Shown here: piece after piece, positions 1 through 5,522 of the stretch
How the letters are laid out: every line of letters starts with the position of its first letter
How positions within the stretch are numbered: position 1 is the stretch's first letter
Source of the DNA: an uncultured bacterium
GTDB taxonomy: Bacteria; Verrucomicrobiota; Verrucomicrobiia; Opitutales; Intestinicryptomonadaceae
Reading direction: 5' to 3'
Assembly: GCA_905214995.1 (NCBI GenBank)
Contig: CAJMOT010000124.1
Coordinates: 1-6,083, forward strand
Length of the DNA stretch: 6,083 bases
Translations under genes and position numbers: made by a program
Notes under the pieces: model-generated
The model's input: the letters and a program-made list of their open reading frames with translations, nothing else
Databases searched by the model: none
What the model was told of the DNA's origin: nothing

Positions 1-2
1 CC

Positions 3-83
3 GGCGCGCGGGGGCTGCGGCCGGAGATTTTCCGCATGCTTGGGTTCGCGGCGGCCGGGGCGGATCTTCCCGTCTCGCGCTGA
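3..83 (+). CDS. C-terminal end of an unidentified protein (5' truncated by window edge)
   Basis: Reading frame 3 is open from the left edge to TGA at 81-83 and gives a 26-residue tail that ends GADLPVSR. The stop lies directly before a strong hairpin terminator (87-116), which is what the end of a gene should look like. The gene converges on the oxidoreductase at 138-1439. Frame 1 is also open here until a TAG at about 139 and frame 2 is open further, so the frame choice rests mainly on the stop-then-terminator arrangement. The tail is too short to assign a family and I do not recognise it. Confidence 0.4.
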   Translation, partial: GARGLRPEIFRMLGFAAAGADLPVSR

Positions 84-116
84 AAAAAACGCCGTTCCTG
101 CGATGGAGCGGCGTTT
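84..116 (-). terminator. Bidirectional intrinsic terminator between convergent genes
   Basis: Bases 87-98 pair with 105-116 in an unbroken 12 bp stem (one T-G wobble at 95/108) with a six-base loop at 99-104. The A run at 84-89 becomes a U tract when read on the minus strand, so it is a classic rho-independent terminator for the oxidoreductase gene whose stop is at 138. On the plus strand the U run after the stem is only the last three stem bases, so it should work less well for the gene ending at 83, but the hairpin is probably shared. Confidence 0.8.
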
Positions 117-137
117 CCGGTCAAGTCCCGCATAGGC

Positions 138-1439
138 TTATACGAGCTTGTAGTTTGTCGGGTTCGGTATCGGCGCGACAGGCTTCTTCGCGTCGAGGGA
201 AAGGTTTTCGGGCAGCAGGCTCAGGCGGGATTTTTCCCTAAACCACGCGGTTTTCACCCTCTTGCCCGCATAGGAGGCTTCGCGCCCCGCTATTGCGACA
301 AAGCACGAGTCCGCGCACTGTTTCATCGTATTGAGATGCCCGCCGCTTCTGAGCGCGCCGAAGAGGGCTTCGTGCTCGCAGACGAGCGCCTGCTTTTTGG
401 GCATTTCGGATTTCCACGGCTTTTCGCCCGTGATGGTCTGCCTTCCGAAAGTCATGTCCAAAACCCCCTTCGTGCCGTACACTTTTAGAGGGCTGAACGG
501 AGAAGTTCCCTTTTCCTGCCGGCAAGCCGCCGTGAGGGAAATCCCTCCGTCGAACTCGAAGTGCGCATGCGCGTTTGACTGCCTGTCGCCGAACTTCGGG
601 TAGGGTATGTCGGTCTGCCTGCCGCCGCTGCCCACGACTTCGACGGGGAGCTTGCCTATCGCCCACAGGGCGAGGTCGAGGTTGTGGATGTACTGCTCCA
701 CAAACTGGTCGCCGGAAGTCCATGTGAACGCGAGCCACCTTAGCAGCTGGTATCGCACGTCCTCGGGCTTGAGGCTGTCGGGGACTTCGTACCAGCCCGT
801 GAGGTAGTCGGGCTCGTAGCGCAGGCAGACGACGGAGGTGATGTCGCCTATCTGCCCGTCGCGGACGCGATCTACGGCTTCCCTAATGGCGGTCTGGTAG
901 CGCATTTGGGTCCCGCAGAGCACGTTCAGGCCCTTCTTGTCGGCGAGCGGAATAAGCTCGTCGTAGATTTTTCTGAGCTGCACGCAGTCGATGCATATCG
1001 GCTTTTCGGCGAACACGTGCTTGTTGGCGTTGAGCGCCTTTTCTATGTGCGAAGTGCGGAACACCGGAGGGGTGACGAGCGCGACGACGTCGGCGTCGGT
1101 CTGCAATGCCTTGTCTATCGCGTCGAGGCCGGTAAAGGAGGCGTCGGGCGAGACTTTCCATATTTCGTCAGGATTGAGCCCCGCGCCCTTTGCGAACTTT
1201 TTGACGCTTTCGGCGCACGCGGCAATCCTCTCCGAATAGAGGTCTGCTGCGGCGACGATCTCGATGTTCCTGTCGGCGGAGATCATGTTTCTGAGCGCGT
1301 CCGTCCCGCGCCCGCCGCAGCCGACTATCGCGATTTTTATCCTATCCGAGCCCTTCGCCGCGCCGAACGAAAATTTCGGCATGGCAAGCCCCGCCGCCCC
1401 CGCGAGGGCCGCCGTTTTTATAAAGCCGTTTCTTGTCAT
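138..1439 (-). CDS. Gfo/Idh/MocA-family NAD(P)-dependent oxidoreductase with Tat-like leader
   Basis: This 433-residue protein is probably a sugar or polyol dehydrogenase or a glycoside-processing redox enzyme; the substrate cannot be told from sequence. Residues 1-30 form a leader (basic start TRNGFIKT, then an Ala/Gly/Leu stretch), as in the exported members of this family. The Rossmann fold follows: strand IKIAIVG then GCGGRG (40-45) for the nucleotide, an acidic strand end at AAADLY (63-68), and the family's EKP motif at 145-147. EQYIHNLD (248-255), with His252, occupies the usual catalytic-site region. The tail ending NYKLV is common in this subgroup. The start is supported by AAGGA placed 6 bases before ATG on the minus strand. 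The gene appears monocistronic, with its own promoter at 1478-1506 and terminator at 84-116. The leader has RN where Tat signals have RR, so export is uncertain. Family assignment is secure; specific function is unknown. Confidence 0.93.
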   Translation of the reverse strand: MTRNGFIKTAALAGAAGLAMPKFSFGAAKGSDRIKIAIVGCGGRGTDALRNMISADRNIEIVAAADLYSERIAACAESVKKFAKGAGLNPDEIWKVSPDASFTGLDAIDKALQTDADVVALVTPPVFRTSHIEKALNANKHVFAEKPICIDCVQLRKIYDELIPLADKKGLNVLCGTQMRYQTAIREAVDRVRDGQIGDITSVVCLRYEPDYLTGWYEVPDSLKPEDVRYQLLRWLAFTWTSGDQFVEQYIHNLDLALWAIGKLPVEVVGSGGRQTDIPYPKFGDRQSNAHAHFEFDGGISLTAACRQEKGTSPFSPLKVYGTKGVLDMTFGRQTITGEKPWKSEMPKKQALVCEHEALFGALRSGGHLNTMKQCADSCFVAIAGREASYAGKRVKTAWFREKSRLSLLPENLSLDAKKPVAPIPNPTNYKLV

Positions 1440-1477
1440 AAGTATTCCTTTTTTGCGATATGCGTTGAATCGCTTGC

Positions 1478-1506
1478 ATATTAGGGAAAGTATTCAAAAA
1501 TTGCAA
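1478..1506 (-). promoter_or_regulatory. Sigma70-like promoter for the oxidoreductase
   Basis: On the minus strand TTGCAA (1501-1506) is followed, after exactly 17 bases, by TAATAT (1478-1483). These match the -35 and -10 consensus at four of six positions or better. Transcription would start near 1471, leaving a leader of about 30 bases that contains the AAGGA ribosome binding site. The site lies in an AT-rich stretch that stands out from the GC-rich coding regions. This is inferred from sequence only, and the organism's sigma factor preferences are unknown. Confidence 0.45.
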
Positions 1507-1595
1507 TGCACGCAAGTAATTTTTATTTGGAATATTTTGACATTACGCTTCAAAATACGCTTGCCTTTTGCGGGGAGGGGCGCGATGTTTGGCGC

Positions 1596-2270
1596 GTGAA
1601 AAATGCGAATCCAAAAGGATTGGCCCGTATATGCGCCCTGCCGAAATCGCTCGTGGGGCGGACGCTCTTTTTGGGGCTGCTTGCGGGCGCATTTTCAGGA
1701 TTCGCGTTCGGGGCGTGGAGGTTCGCTTGCGGCGCGGCGGAAACCCTTTGGAACGGCCCGGAATTTGCGTTTGAATCGCGGGCGGCGGCGGCGTCCCACG
1801 CCCTGCGGAGCGTCGCGGGGGCGTTCGTTTTCGCCTTCAATTCCGCCGCGCTCTCGTGCGCGGCGTTTGCCGCCGAGTGGCTCTTAATATATGTTTTCGC
1901 GCGCGCGATACGCAACGCCCCCATGGGCGCACCGCAGTATTGCGCGGTCTGGAAGATAGCGGTGGCGGCCGCCTTTCTGCCCCCGATTTTCCAAGTTGCG
2001 GTTAAGGCTTTTTCAGGCGGGTTTTCCCCGTACGGATTGGGGGCGGCGGCGATAAACGCGGCGTTGTTTTCGCTTTTTTGGAAACTCGCCAGGCAGTCGT
2101 TTTCGGACAATCCCCCAAAGGGGGAGGGGCTGTGGCGCGACGAGCTCTCCCGCGCGGAGTTTTTCGGGATTCTCCGAAAGTCGATGCGGGCGGAGTACCC
2201 GCATTTTGGGCGCAGCGCGCTGATAGCCGCGGCTCTGTTTTCGCTCGCCGCTCTTGCGGCCGGCGTTTGA
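1596..2270 (+). CDS. Hypothetical Ala-rich multi-pass membrane protein
   Basis: I do not recognise the family. From GTG at 1596 the product is about 224 residues; from ATG at 1506 it would be 254. Hydrophobic segments stand out, in order: TLFLGLLAGAFSGFAFGAW, then VAGAFVFAFNSAALSCAAFA running into EWLLIYVF, then KIAVAAAFLPPIFQVAVKAF, then AAAINAALFSLFWKLA, and a last one at the C-terminus (ALIAAALFSLAALAAGV). That suggests four to six membrane spans, with a charged loop of about 40 residues (SDNPPKGEGLWRDELSR onward) before the final span. The ATG at 1506 would put the first 30 codons inside the AT-rich divergent promoter region and has no adjacent Shine-Dalgarno, so I prefer GTG 1596; its own ribosome binding site is also not well spaced. 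gpmA follows after 39 bases and may be co-transcribed. A long minus-strand frame overlaps (1550-2566) but has no recognisable content, whereas this frame has coherent membrane topology. Confidence 0.6.
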   Translation: MKNANPKGLARICALPKSLVGRTLFLGLLAGAFSGFAFGAWRFACGAAETLWNGPEFAFESRAAAASHALRSVAGAFVFAFNSAALSCAAFAAEWLLIYVFARAIRNAPMGAPQYCAVWKIAVAAAFLPPIFQVAVKAFSGGFSPYGLGAAAINAALFSLFWKLARQSFSDNPPKGEGLWRDELSRAEFFGILRKSMRAEYPHFGRSALIAAALFSLAALAAGV

Positions 2271-2309
2271 GCGCCGAACAAAATAGCCTTTTCCTCTGTC
2301 GAAACTATC

Positions 2310-3035
2310 ATGTCGAAACTTATACTTTTGAGGCACGGCCAGAGCGAGTGGAATCTGGAAAACCGGTTTACCGGCTGGACCGACGTCGGCTTGTCCGACG
2401 CGGGAATGGCTGAGGCCGAAAACGCCGGCAGAATTTTGCGCCGAGAGGGCTTGCGCCCCGCGGTCGCGTTCACGTCGGTTTTGAGGCGCGCCGTCGAGAC
2501 TTGGAACATAGTCTCGCGCGTTTCGGGCAGGATGTGGATTCCGCTCGAAAAGAGCTGGAGGCTCAACGAGCGCCACTACGGGGCCTTGCAGGGCCTCAAC
2601 AAGGCGGAAACCGCAGCCGAGCACGGCGAGGAGCAGGTTCGGATATGGCGCAGGAGCTACGCCGTAAGGCCGCCCCTCCTGCGGAGCGACGACCCGCGAA
2701 ATCCGCGCTTTGAGGAAAAGTACGCAGGCATTGATTATAGGGCGCTGCCGCTCGGCGAATCTCTCGAAGACGCCATAGCGCGCGTTTTGCCGTTTTGGTT
2801 CGACCGCATTGCGCCGGCGCTCTCCGGAGGATTGGACGTCATAGTGGCCGCCCACGGCAACAGCCTTAGGGGGCTCGTCAAATTTCTCGACGGCATGGAC
2901 GGCGGCGAAATCGCCGGATTTGAAATACCGACGGGCGTCCCGATTCTCTACGAGCTCGACTCGTCCCTCGAATCTCCCGTCAAAAGGGCGCGTTCCGGCG
3001 CGGGCGGGCGGTTCGGGGGAGATTTTCTCCGTTGA
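2310..3035 (+). CDS. gpmA: 2,3-bisphosphoglycerate-dependent phosphoglycerate mutase
   Basis: This cytosolic glycolytic/gluconeogenic enzyme interconverts 3- and 2-phosphoglycerate through a phosphohistidine intermediate. At 241 residues it has the usual length of the family. Diagnostic blocks are all present: LILLRHGQSEWNLENRFTGW from residue 4, with the phosphorylated His9 after Arg8; Arg60 in TSVLRRAVETWNI; SWRLNERHYGALQGLNKAET (82-101) with the general acid/base Glu87; LGESLEDAIARVLPFW (148-163); and AAHGNSLRGLVKFLD (180-194) with the second catalytic His182. The motif IPTGVPILYEL (206-216) precedes a basic, Gly-rich tail of about 25 residues that is probably flexible. ATG 2310 matches the family N-terminus exactly, although no Shine-Dalgarno is visible before it. 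It lies 39 bases after the membrane protein gene and may be read from the same transcript; no functional link between the two is evident. Confidence 0.96.
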   Translation: MSKLILLRHGQSEWNLENRFTGWTDVGLSDAGMAEAENAGRILRREGLRPAVAFTSVLRRAVETWNIVSRVSGRMWIPLEKSWRLNERHYGALQGLNKAETAAEHGEEQVRIWRRSYAVRPPLLRSDDPRNPRFEEKYAGIDYRALPLGESLEDAIARVLPFWFDRIAPALSGGLDVIVAAHGNSLRGLVKFLDGMDGGEIAGFEIPTGVPILYELDSSLESPVKRARSGAGGRFGGDFLR

Positions 3036-3071
3036 GCGCGGAAGGCAGGGCATTGCGAACTTCATTGTTTT

Positions 3072-3123
3072 CGAGGCCGAAAAATGTCTTTTCGCGAAAA
3101 ATTTTTTTTAATTTTTTGCCTCG
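3072..3123 (+). terminator. T-rich structured element after gpmA, possible terminator
   Basis: Downstream of the gpmA stop, CGAGGC (3072-3077) is complementary to GCCTCG (3118-3123). Inside it AAAAAT (3080-3085) can pair with one of the T runs, and TTTTCGCGAAAA (3089-3100) is a perfect palindrome followed by eight T. Read on the plus strand this gives a hairpin followed by a U tract, so it may end gpmA transcription, but the inner hairpin has only four A-T pairs around a CGCG loop and is weak. The outer pairing encloses the whole element. No gene is convincing between 3036 and 3304. Confidence 0.35.
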
Positions 3124-3242
3124 CCGCGATCTCCGAGCGTTTTCTTCGGATTGTTAACGGCTTTTTGTCCATTCGGTTGCCGGATGTTTTATGCGCCTCA
3201 ATTTCCCCTTCGGAAGCGCGCCGCGCTCGGGGTATAAAAGTG

Positions 3243-3271
3243 TTGACAAAGTTTTCCGCAAGTGGGGTAAT
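3243..3271 (+). promoter_or_regulatory. Sigma70-like promoter for the mce-mmd cluster
   Basis: A perfect -35 hexamer TTGACA (3243-3248) is followed after 17 bases by GGTAAT (3266-3271), which matches the -10 consensus at four of six positions. Transcription would start near 3278, about 27 bases before the mce start codon, leaving a short leader that carries AAAAGG. This is the only good promoter pattern I see ahead of the methylmalonyl-CoA genes, so it may drive the whole cluster. No repressor operator or riboswitch is evident. Confidence 0.5.
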
Positions 3272-3304
3272 CAAACCGATCTTCTAAAACAAAAGGTTGT
3301 TATT

Positions 3305-3718
3305 ATGCTGAAGAAAATCGACCATCTCGGCATCGCCGTTAAATCCATTGACGATGCGGTTCCATATTACGAAAACGTCCTCGGCCTCAAATGCGAAGGC
3401 GTCGAGGAAGTTGCGGACCAGAAAGTCAAGACAGCTTTCTTCTCCATCGGAGGAGTCCATATCGAACTGCTCGAGCCCACCTCGCCCGACAGTCCAATAG
3501 CCAAATTCCTTGAAAAAAATCCCCACGGCGGCGTTCACCACGTTGCTTTCAATTCGGACGACATCGTTGCGGATCTCGCCCATGCGAAAGCGCAGGGGGT
3601 CGCCCTCATAAACGAGGAGCCCAAGATAGGCGCCCACTCCAAGAAAATCGCGTTTCTGCATCCCAAATTCACCAAGGGGGTTCTCACCGAATTCTGCCAG
3701 GACGGCGGCTGCAACTAG
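3305..3718 (+). CDS. mce: Methylmalonyl-CoA epimerase
   Basis: This VOC-superfamily metalloenzyme interconverts (R)- and (S)-methylmalonyl-CoA, linking the B12-dependent mutase to the decarboxylase or carboxylase. The product is 137 residues, the normal length. IDHLGIAVKSIDDAVPYY (5-22) carries the first metal ligand His7; HIELLEP (52-58) supplies Glu54 where the family has Gln or Glu; GVHHVAFNSDDI (76-87) carries the ligand His78; and KGVLTEFCQ (124-132) carries the ligand/acid Glu129. EEPKIGAHSKKIAFLHPK (104-121) is also typical. I chose ATG 3305 because AAAAGG lies 8 bases upstream and the protein then begins like its relatives. The frame is open back to an ATG at 3191, but that would add 38 unlike residues over the promoter. 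mmdA starts 100 bases downstream. The two cysteines in the short tail (CQDGGCN) are unremarked in the family as far as I know. Confidence 0.94.
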   Translation: MLKKIDHLGIAVKSIDDAVPYYENVLGLKCEGVEEVADQKVKTAFFSIGGVHIELLEPTSPDSPIAKFLEKNPHGGVHHVAFNSDDIVADLAHAKAQGVALINEEPKIGAHSKKIAFLHPKFTKGVLTEFCQDGGCN

Positions 3719-3818
3719 GCCGCTTTCGCGGCGCGGAAGGCCTTGTTGCGGCTGCCGCATCGGGGTACTTTGAATTTTTCCGCGCGCAGTTTTTCCAACC
3801 AACATTCACTATATTAAA

Positions 3819-5372
3819 ATGGCCATAGCAAAAAAATTGATGGAAGAGCTCGCCAGACGCCGCGAAGAGGCGTACAACGCGGGCGGAAAGGCTAAACTCG
3901 AAGCCCGCCGCCAAAAAGGGCTCATGACGGCCCGCGAAAGGATCGAAGCCCTGTTCGACGCGGGCTCTTTCATGGAGTTCGGAATGCACGTCCAACACAA
4001 CTGCCACAACTTCGGCATGGAGAAAAAAGTCCTCCCCACCGACGGCATAGTGTGCGGCATCGGAACGGTAAACGGCAGGCAGGTCGCGGCGTTTAGCCAG
4101 GACTTCACGGTCGCCGGCGGTTCGCTCGGCTCCAACCACGCCAAGAAAATCTGCGACCTCATGAAGTTCGCCGGCGAAAACGGAATGCCCGTAATCGGCG
4201 TAAACGACTCTGGCGGCGCGCGCATTCAGGAGGGCGTGGAATCCCTCTCCGGCTACGGAAAAATCTTCTGGCAGAACGTCAACCTCTCGGGAGTCGTCCC
4301 GCAGATTTCGATCATCGCCGGCCCCTGCGCGGGCGGAGCCGCGTACAGCCCCGCGCTGATGGACTTCATCATAATGACGAAGAAGAACTCCAACCTCTTC
4401 ATTTGCGGCCCGCAGGTCATCAAGGCCGCCACGGGAGAGGAAGCGGCCCTTGAAATGTTCGCCACCGCCGACGCCCACGCGACGGTTTCCGGCAACATAC
4501 ATTTGGTGGCCAACGACGACCGCCATGCGCTCGAGCTCGCCGCCAAGCTTCTGTCCTACCTGCCGTCCAACAATATGCAGGAGCCCCCGCACGATTTCTC
4601 CGTGCCGCTCGAAAAGACCTACGACCCCGAGCTCAACGAAATCGTCCCCGAGACTTCCAAAGAGGCCCTCGACGTCTACAAGGTCATCAACAGGATTGTG
4701 GACAACGGCGAATTTTTCGAGATACAGGGCTCCTTTGCCCGCAACATAGTCGTCGGGTTCGCGCGCTTCCAGGGGATAGTCGCCGGCATTATCGCAAACC
4801 AGCCCGCGTACAAGGCGGGGTGTCTCGACATCGACGCCTCCGACAAGGCATCGCGCTTCATACGCACCTGCAACGCTTTCAACGTGCCGATCGTCAACCT
4901 CGTGGACGTTCCCGGATTCATGCCCGGGCTCGCGCAGGAGAGGGGCGGCATCATCCGCCACGGCGCCAAGATGCTGTTCGCCTACGCTTCGGCGACGGTT
5001 CCCAAGATTACCCTCATCATGCGCAAGGCCTACGGCGGCGCGTATCTTGCGATGTGCTGCGTTGACATGGGCGCCGACATGGTATTCGCGTGGCCGACCG
5101 CCGAAATCGCCGTCATGGGCGCGAAAGGCGCCGTGAACGTGCTCTACGGCAAGGAGCTCAAAACCGCGGAAAACCCGCAGGAGCTCGCCGCCAAGTTGCG
5201 CGCCGAGTACAGCGAGAAGTTTGAAAGCCCCTATCAGGCGGCCGAAAAGGGCATGATAACCGACGTCATCGAGCCCGCCGAAACGCGCGGGGCGATAGCG
5301 CACGCGCTCAGGGCCACGATAGGAAAACGCCAGACCCGCATGCCCAAGAAGCACGGCAACATTCCCATGTAA
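3819..5372 (+). CDS. mmdA: Methylmalonyl-CoA decarboxylase alpha subunit (carboxyltransferase; PccB-like)
   Basis: This acyl-CoA carboxyltransferase of the crotonase fold moves a carboxyl group between methylmalonyl-CoA and biotin on the carrier protein. At 517 residues it has family length. Order: basic helix ELARRREEAYNAGG (10-23) and LMTARERIEALFDAGSFMEF (35-54); the N-terminal half, with DFTVAGGSLG (95-104), VNDSGGARIQEGVESLSGYG (128-147) and the first oxyanion-hole segment GPCAGGAAYSPALMDF (168-183); the C-terminal half, with LVDVPGFMPG (361-370) and the second oxyanion-hole segment RKAYGGAYLAM (402-412), then FAWPTAEIAVMGAKGAVN (423-440). Neighbours (mce, OAD-gamma-like anchor, biotin carrier) point to the Na+-pumping decarboxylase rather than a plain propionyl-CoA carboxylase, but sequence alone does not separate them well and the beta pump subunit lies outside. 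ATG 3819 has no Shine-Dalgarno; ATG 3840 (residue 8) is an alternative that also lacks one. Residues CCVD (413-416) replace the SSK/NSK usual there. Confidence 0.94.
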   Translation: MAIAKKLMEELARRREEAYNAGGKAKLEARRQKGLMTARERIEALFDAGSFMEFGMHVQHNCHNFGMEKKVLPTDGIVCGIGTVNGRQVAAFSQDFTVAGGSLGSNHAKKICDLMKFAGENGMPVIGVNDSGGARIQEGVESLSGYGKIFWQNVNLSGVVPQISIIAGPCAGGAAYSPALMDFIIMTKKNSNLFICGPQVIKAATGEEAALEMFATADAHATVSGNIHLVANDDRHALELAAKLLSYLPSNNMQEPPHDFSVPLEKTYDPELNEIVPETSKEALDVYKVINRIVDNGEFFEIQGSFARNIVVGFARFQGIVAGIIANQPAYKAGCLDIDASDKASRFIRTCNAFNVPIVNLVDVPGFMPGLAQERGGIIRHGAKMLFAYASATVPKITLIMRKAYGGAYLAMCCVDMGADMVFAWPTAEIAVMGAKGAVNVLYGKELKTAENPQELAAKLRAEYSEKFESPYQAAEKGMITDVIEPAETRGAIAHALRATIGKRQTRMPKKHGNIPM

Positions 5373-5382
5373 GGATACGCCG

Positions 5383-5499
5383 ATGCCCGAACTTTCGGCA
5401 ACCGTCCCCGTCCGCTCCGGCATTTTCGCGGCGCATGCGGGATATGTTCGCCGGACGTCGCGCGCCGCGCGCGGCGGATTTTTGAGGTTTAGGGCTTAG
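5383..5499 (+). CDS. Possible small protein (38 aa) between mmdA and the gamma subunit
   Basis: An ATG at 5383 opens a 38-codon frame ending in TAG at 5497-5499. It fills most of the 150-base gap between mmdA and the membrane anchor gene. AAGGA overlaps the mmdA stop codon and lies 7 bases before the ATG, a better ribosome binding site than mmdA itself has. The product starts MPELSATVPVRSGIFAAHAG and continues as a very basic, Arg/Ala-rich tail (RRTSRAARGG). It has no membrane span and does not resemble the small epsilon subunit (MmdE) known from Veillonella. The basic tail is partly what a CG-rich hairpin (5463-5476) would give by chance. It may be a real small protein, a translational coupling device, or a decayed gene. 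Confidence 0.35.
   Translation: MPELSATVPVRSGIFAAHAGYVRRTSRAARGGFLRFRA
5463..5483 (+). promoter_or_regulatory. GC hairpin followed by T5, possible intraoperon attenuator
   Basis: Bases 5463-5467 (CGCCG) pair with 5472-5476 (CGGCG) around a CGCG loop, and five T (5479-5483) follow after two bases. The arrangement resembles a short intrinsic terminator within the gap before the anchor gene. It could lower transcription of the downstream subunits relative to mmdA, or protect the 3' end of a processed mmdA message. The stem is only five pairs in a CG-rich stretch that can fold several ways, so the call is weak. Confidence 0.25.
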
Positions 5500-5522
5500 G
5501 GCGTGCAAAATAAGGATAGCTT

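Noticed and set aside
2111..2123. CCCCC-AAA-GGGGG inverted repeat
   Set aside because: It lies inside the membrane protein frame and is short; no second copy was noticed in the window.
1550..2566. 338-codon minus-strand frame across the membrane protein and the gpmA start
   Set aside because: It runs antisense into gpmA, has low-complexity Ala/Ser/Arg composition and no motif; the plus frame has sensible membrane topology.
2013..3065. 350-codon minus-strand frame opposite gpmA
   Set aside because: It is antisense to a clearly conserved gpmA and contains no recognisable protein features.
3062..3274. 70-codon basic minus-strand ORF in the gpmA-mce gap
   Set aside because: There is no ribosome binding site at its ATG or at the internal ATG, and its Lys/Arg content follows from the A-rich complement of the T-rich element. 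It also overlaps the likely mce promoter.
3084..3287. 67-codon plus-strand ORF in the same gap
   Set aside because: No Shine-Dalgarno, starts inside the inverted repeat, and covers the candidate promoter; the Phe/Leu-rich start reflects the T runs.
3191..3304. N-terminal extension of mce to an upstream ATG
   Set aside because: It would add 38 residues not seen in the family and overlap the TTGACA promoter; ATG 3305 has a good AAAAGG.
3719..3732. GCCGC-TTTC-GCGGC hairpin directly after the mce stop as a terminator
   Set aside because: The stem is five pairs and no T run follows, so termination before mmdA is not supported; it may at most stabilise RNA.
3810..3815. TATATT as a -10 element for a separate mmdA promoter
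   Set aside because: Transcription would begin at about the mmdA ATG or just past it, and no -35 is found at proper spacing.
3684..5423. 579-codon minus-strand open frame opposite mmdA
   Set aside because: It mirrors the well-conserved mmdA frame in GC-rich DNA; its translation is rich in Gly, Val, Arg and His with no recognisable domain.
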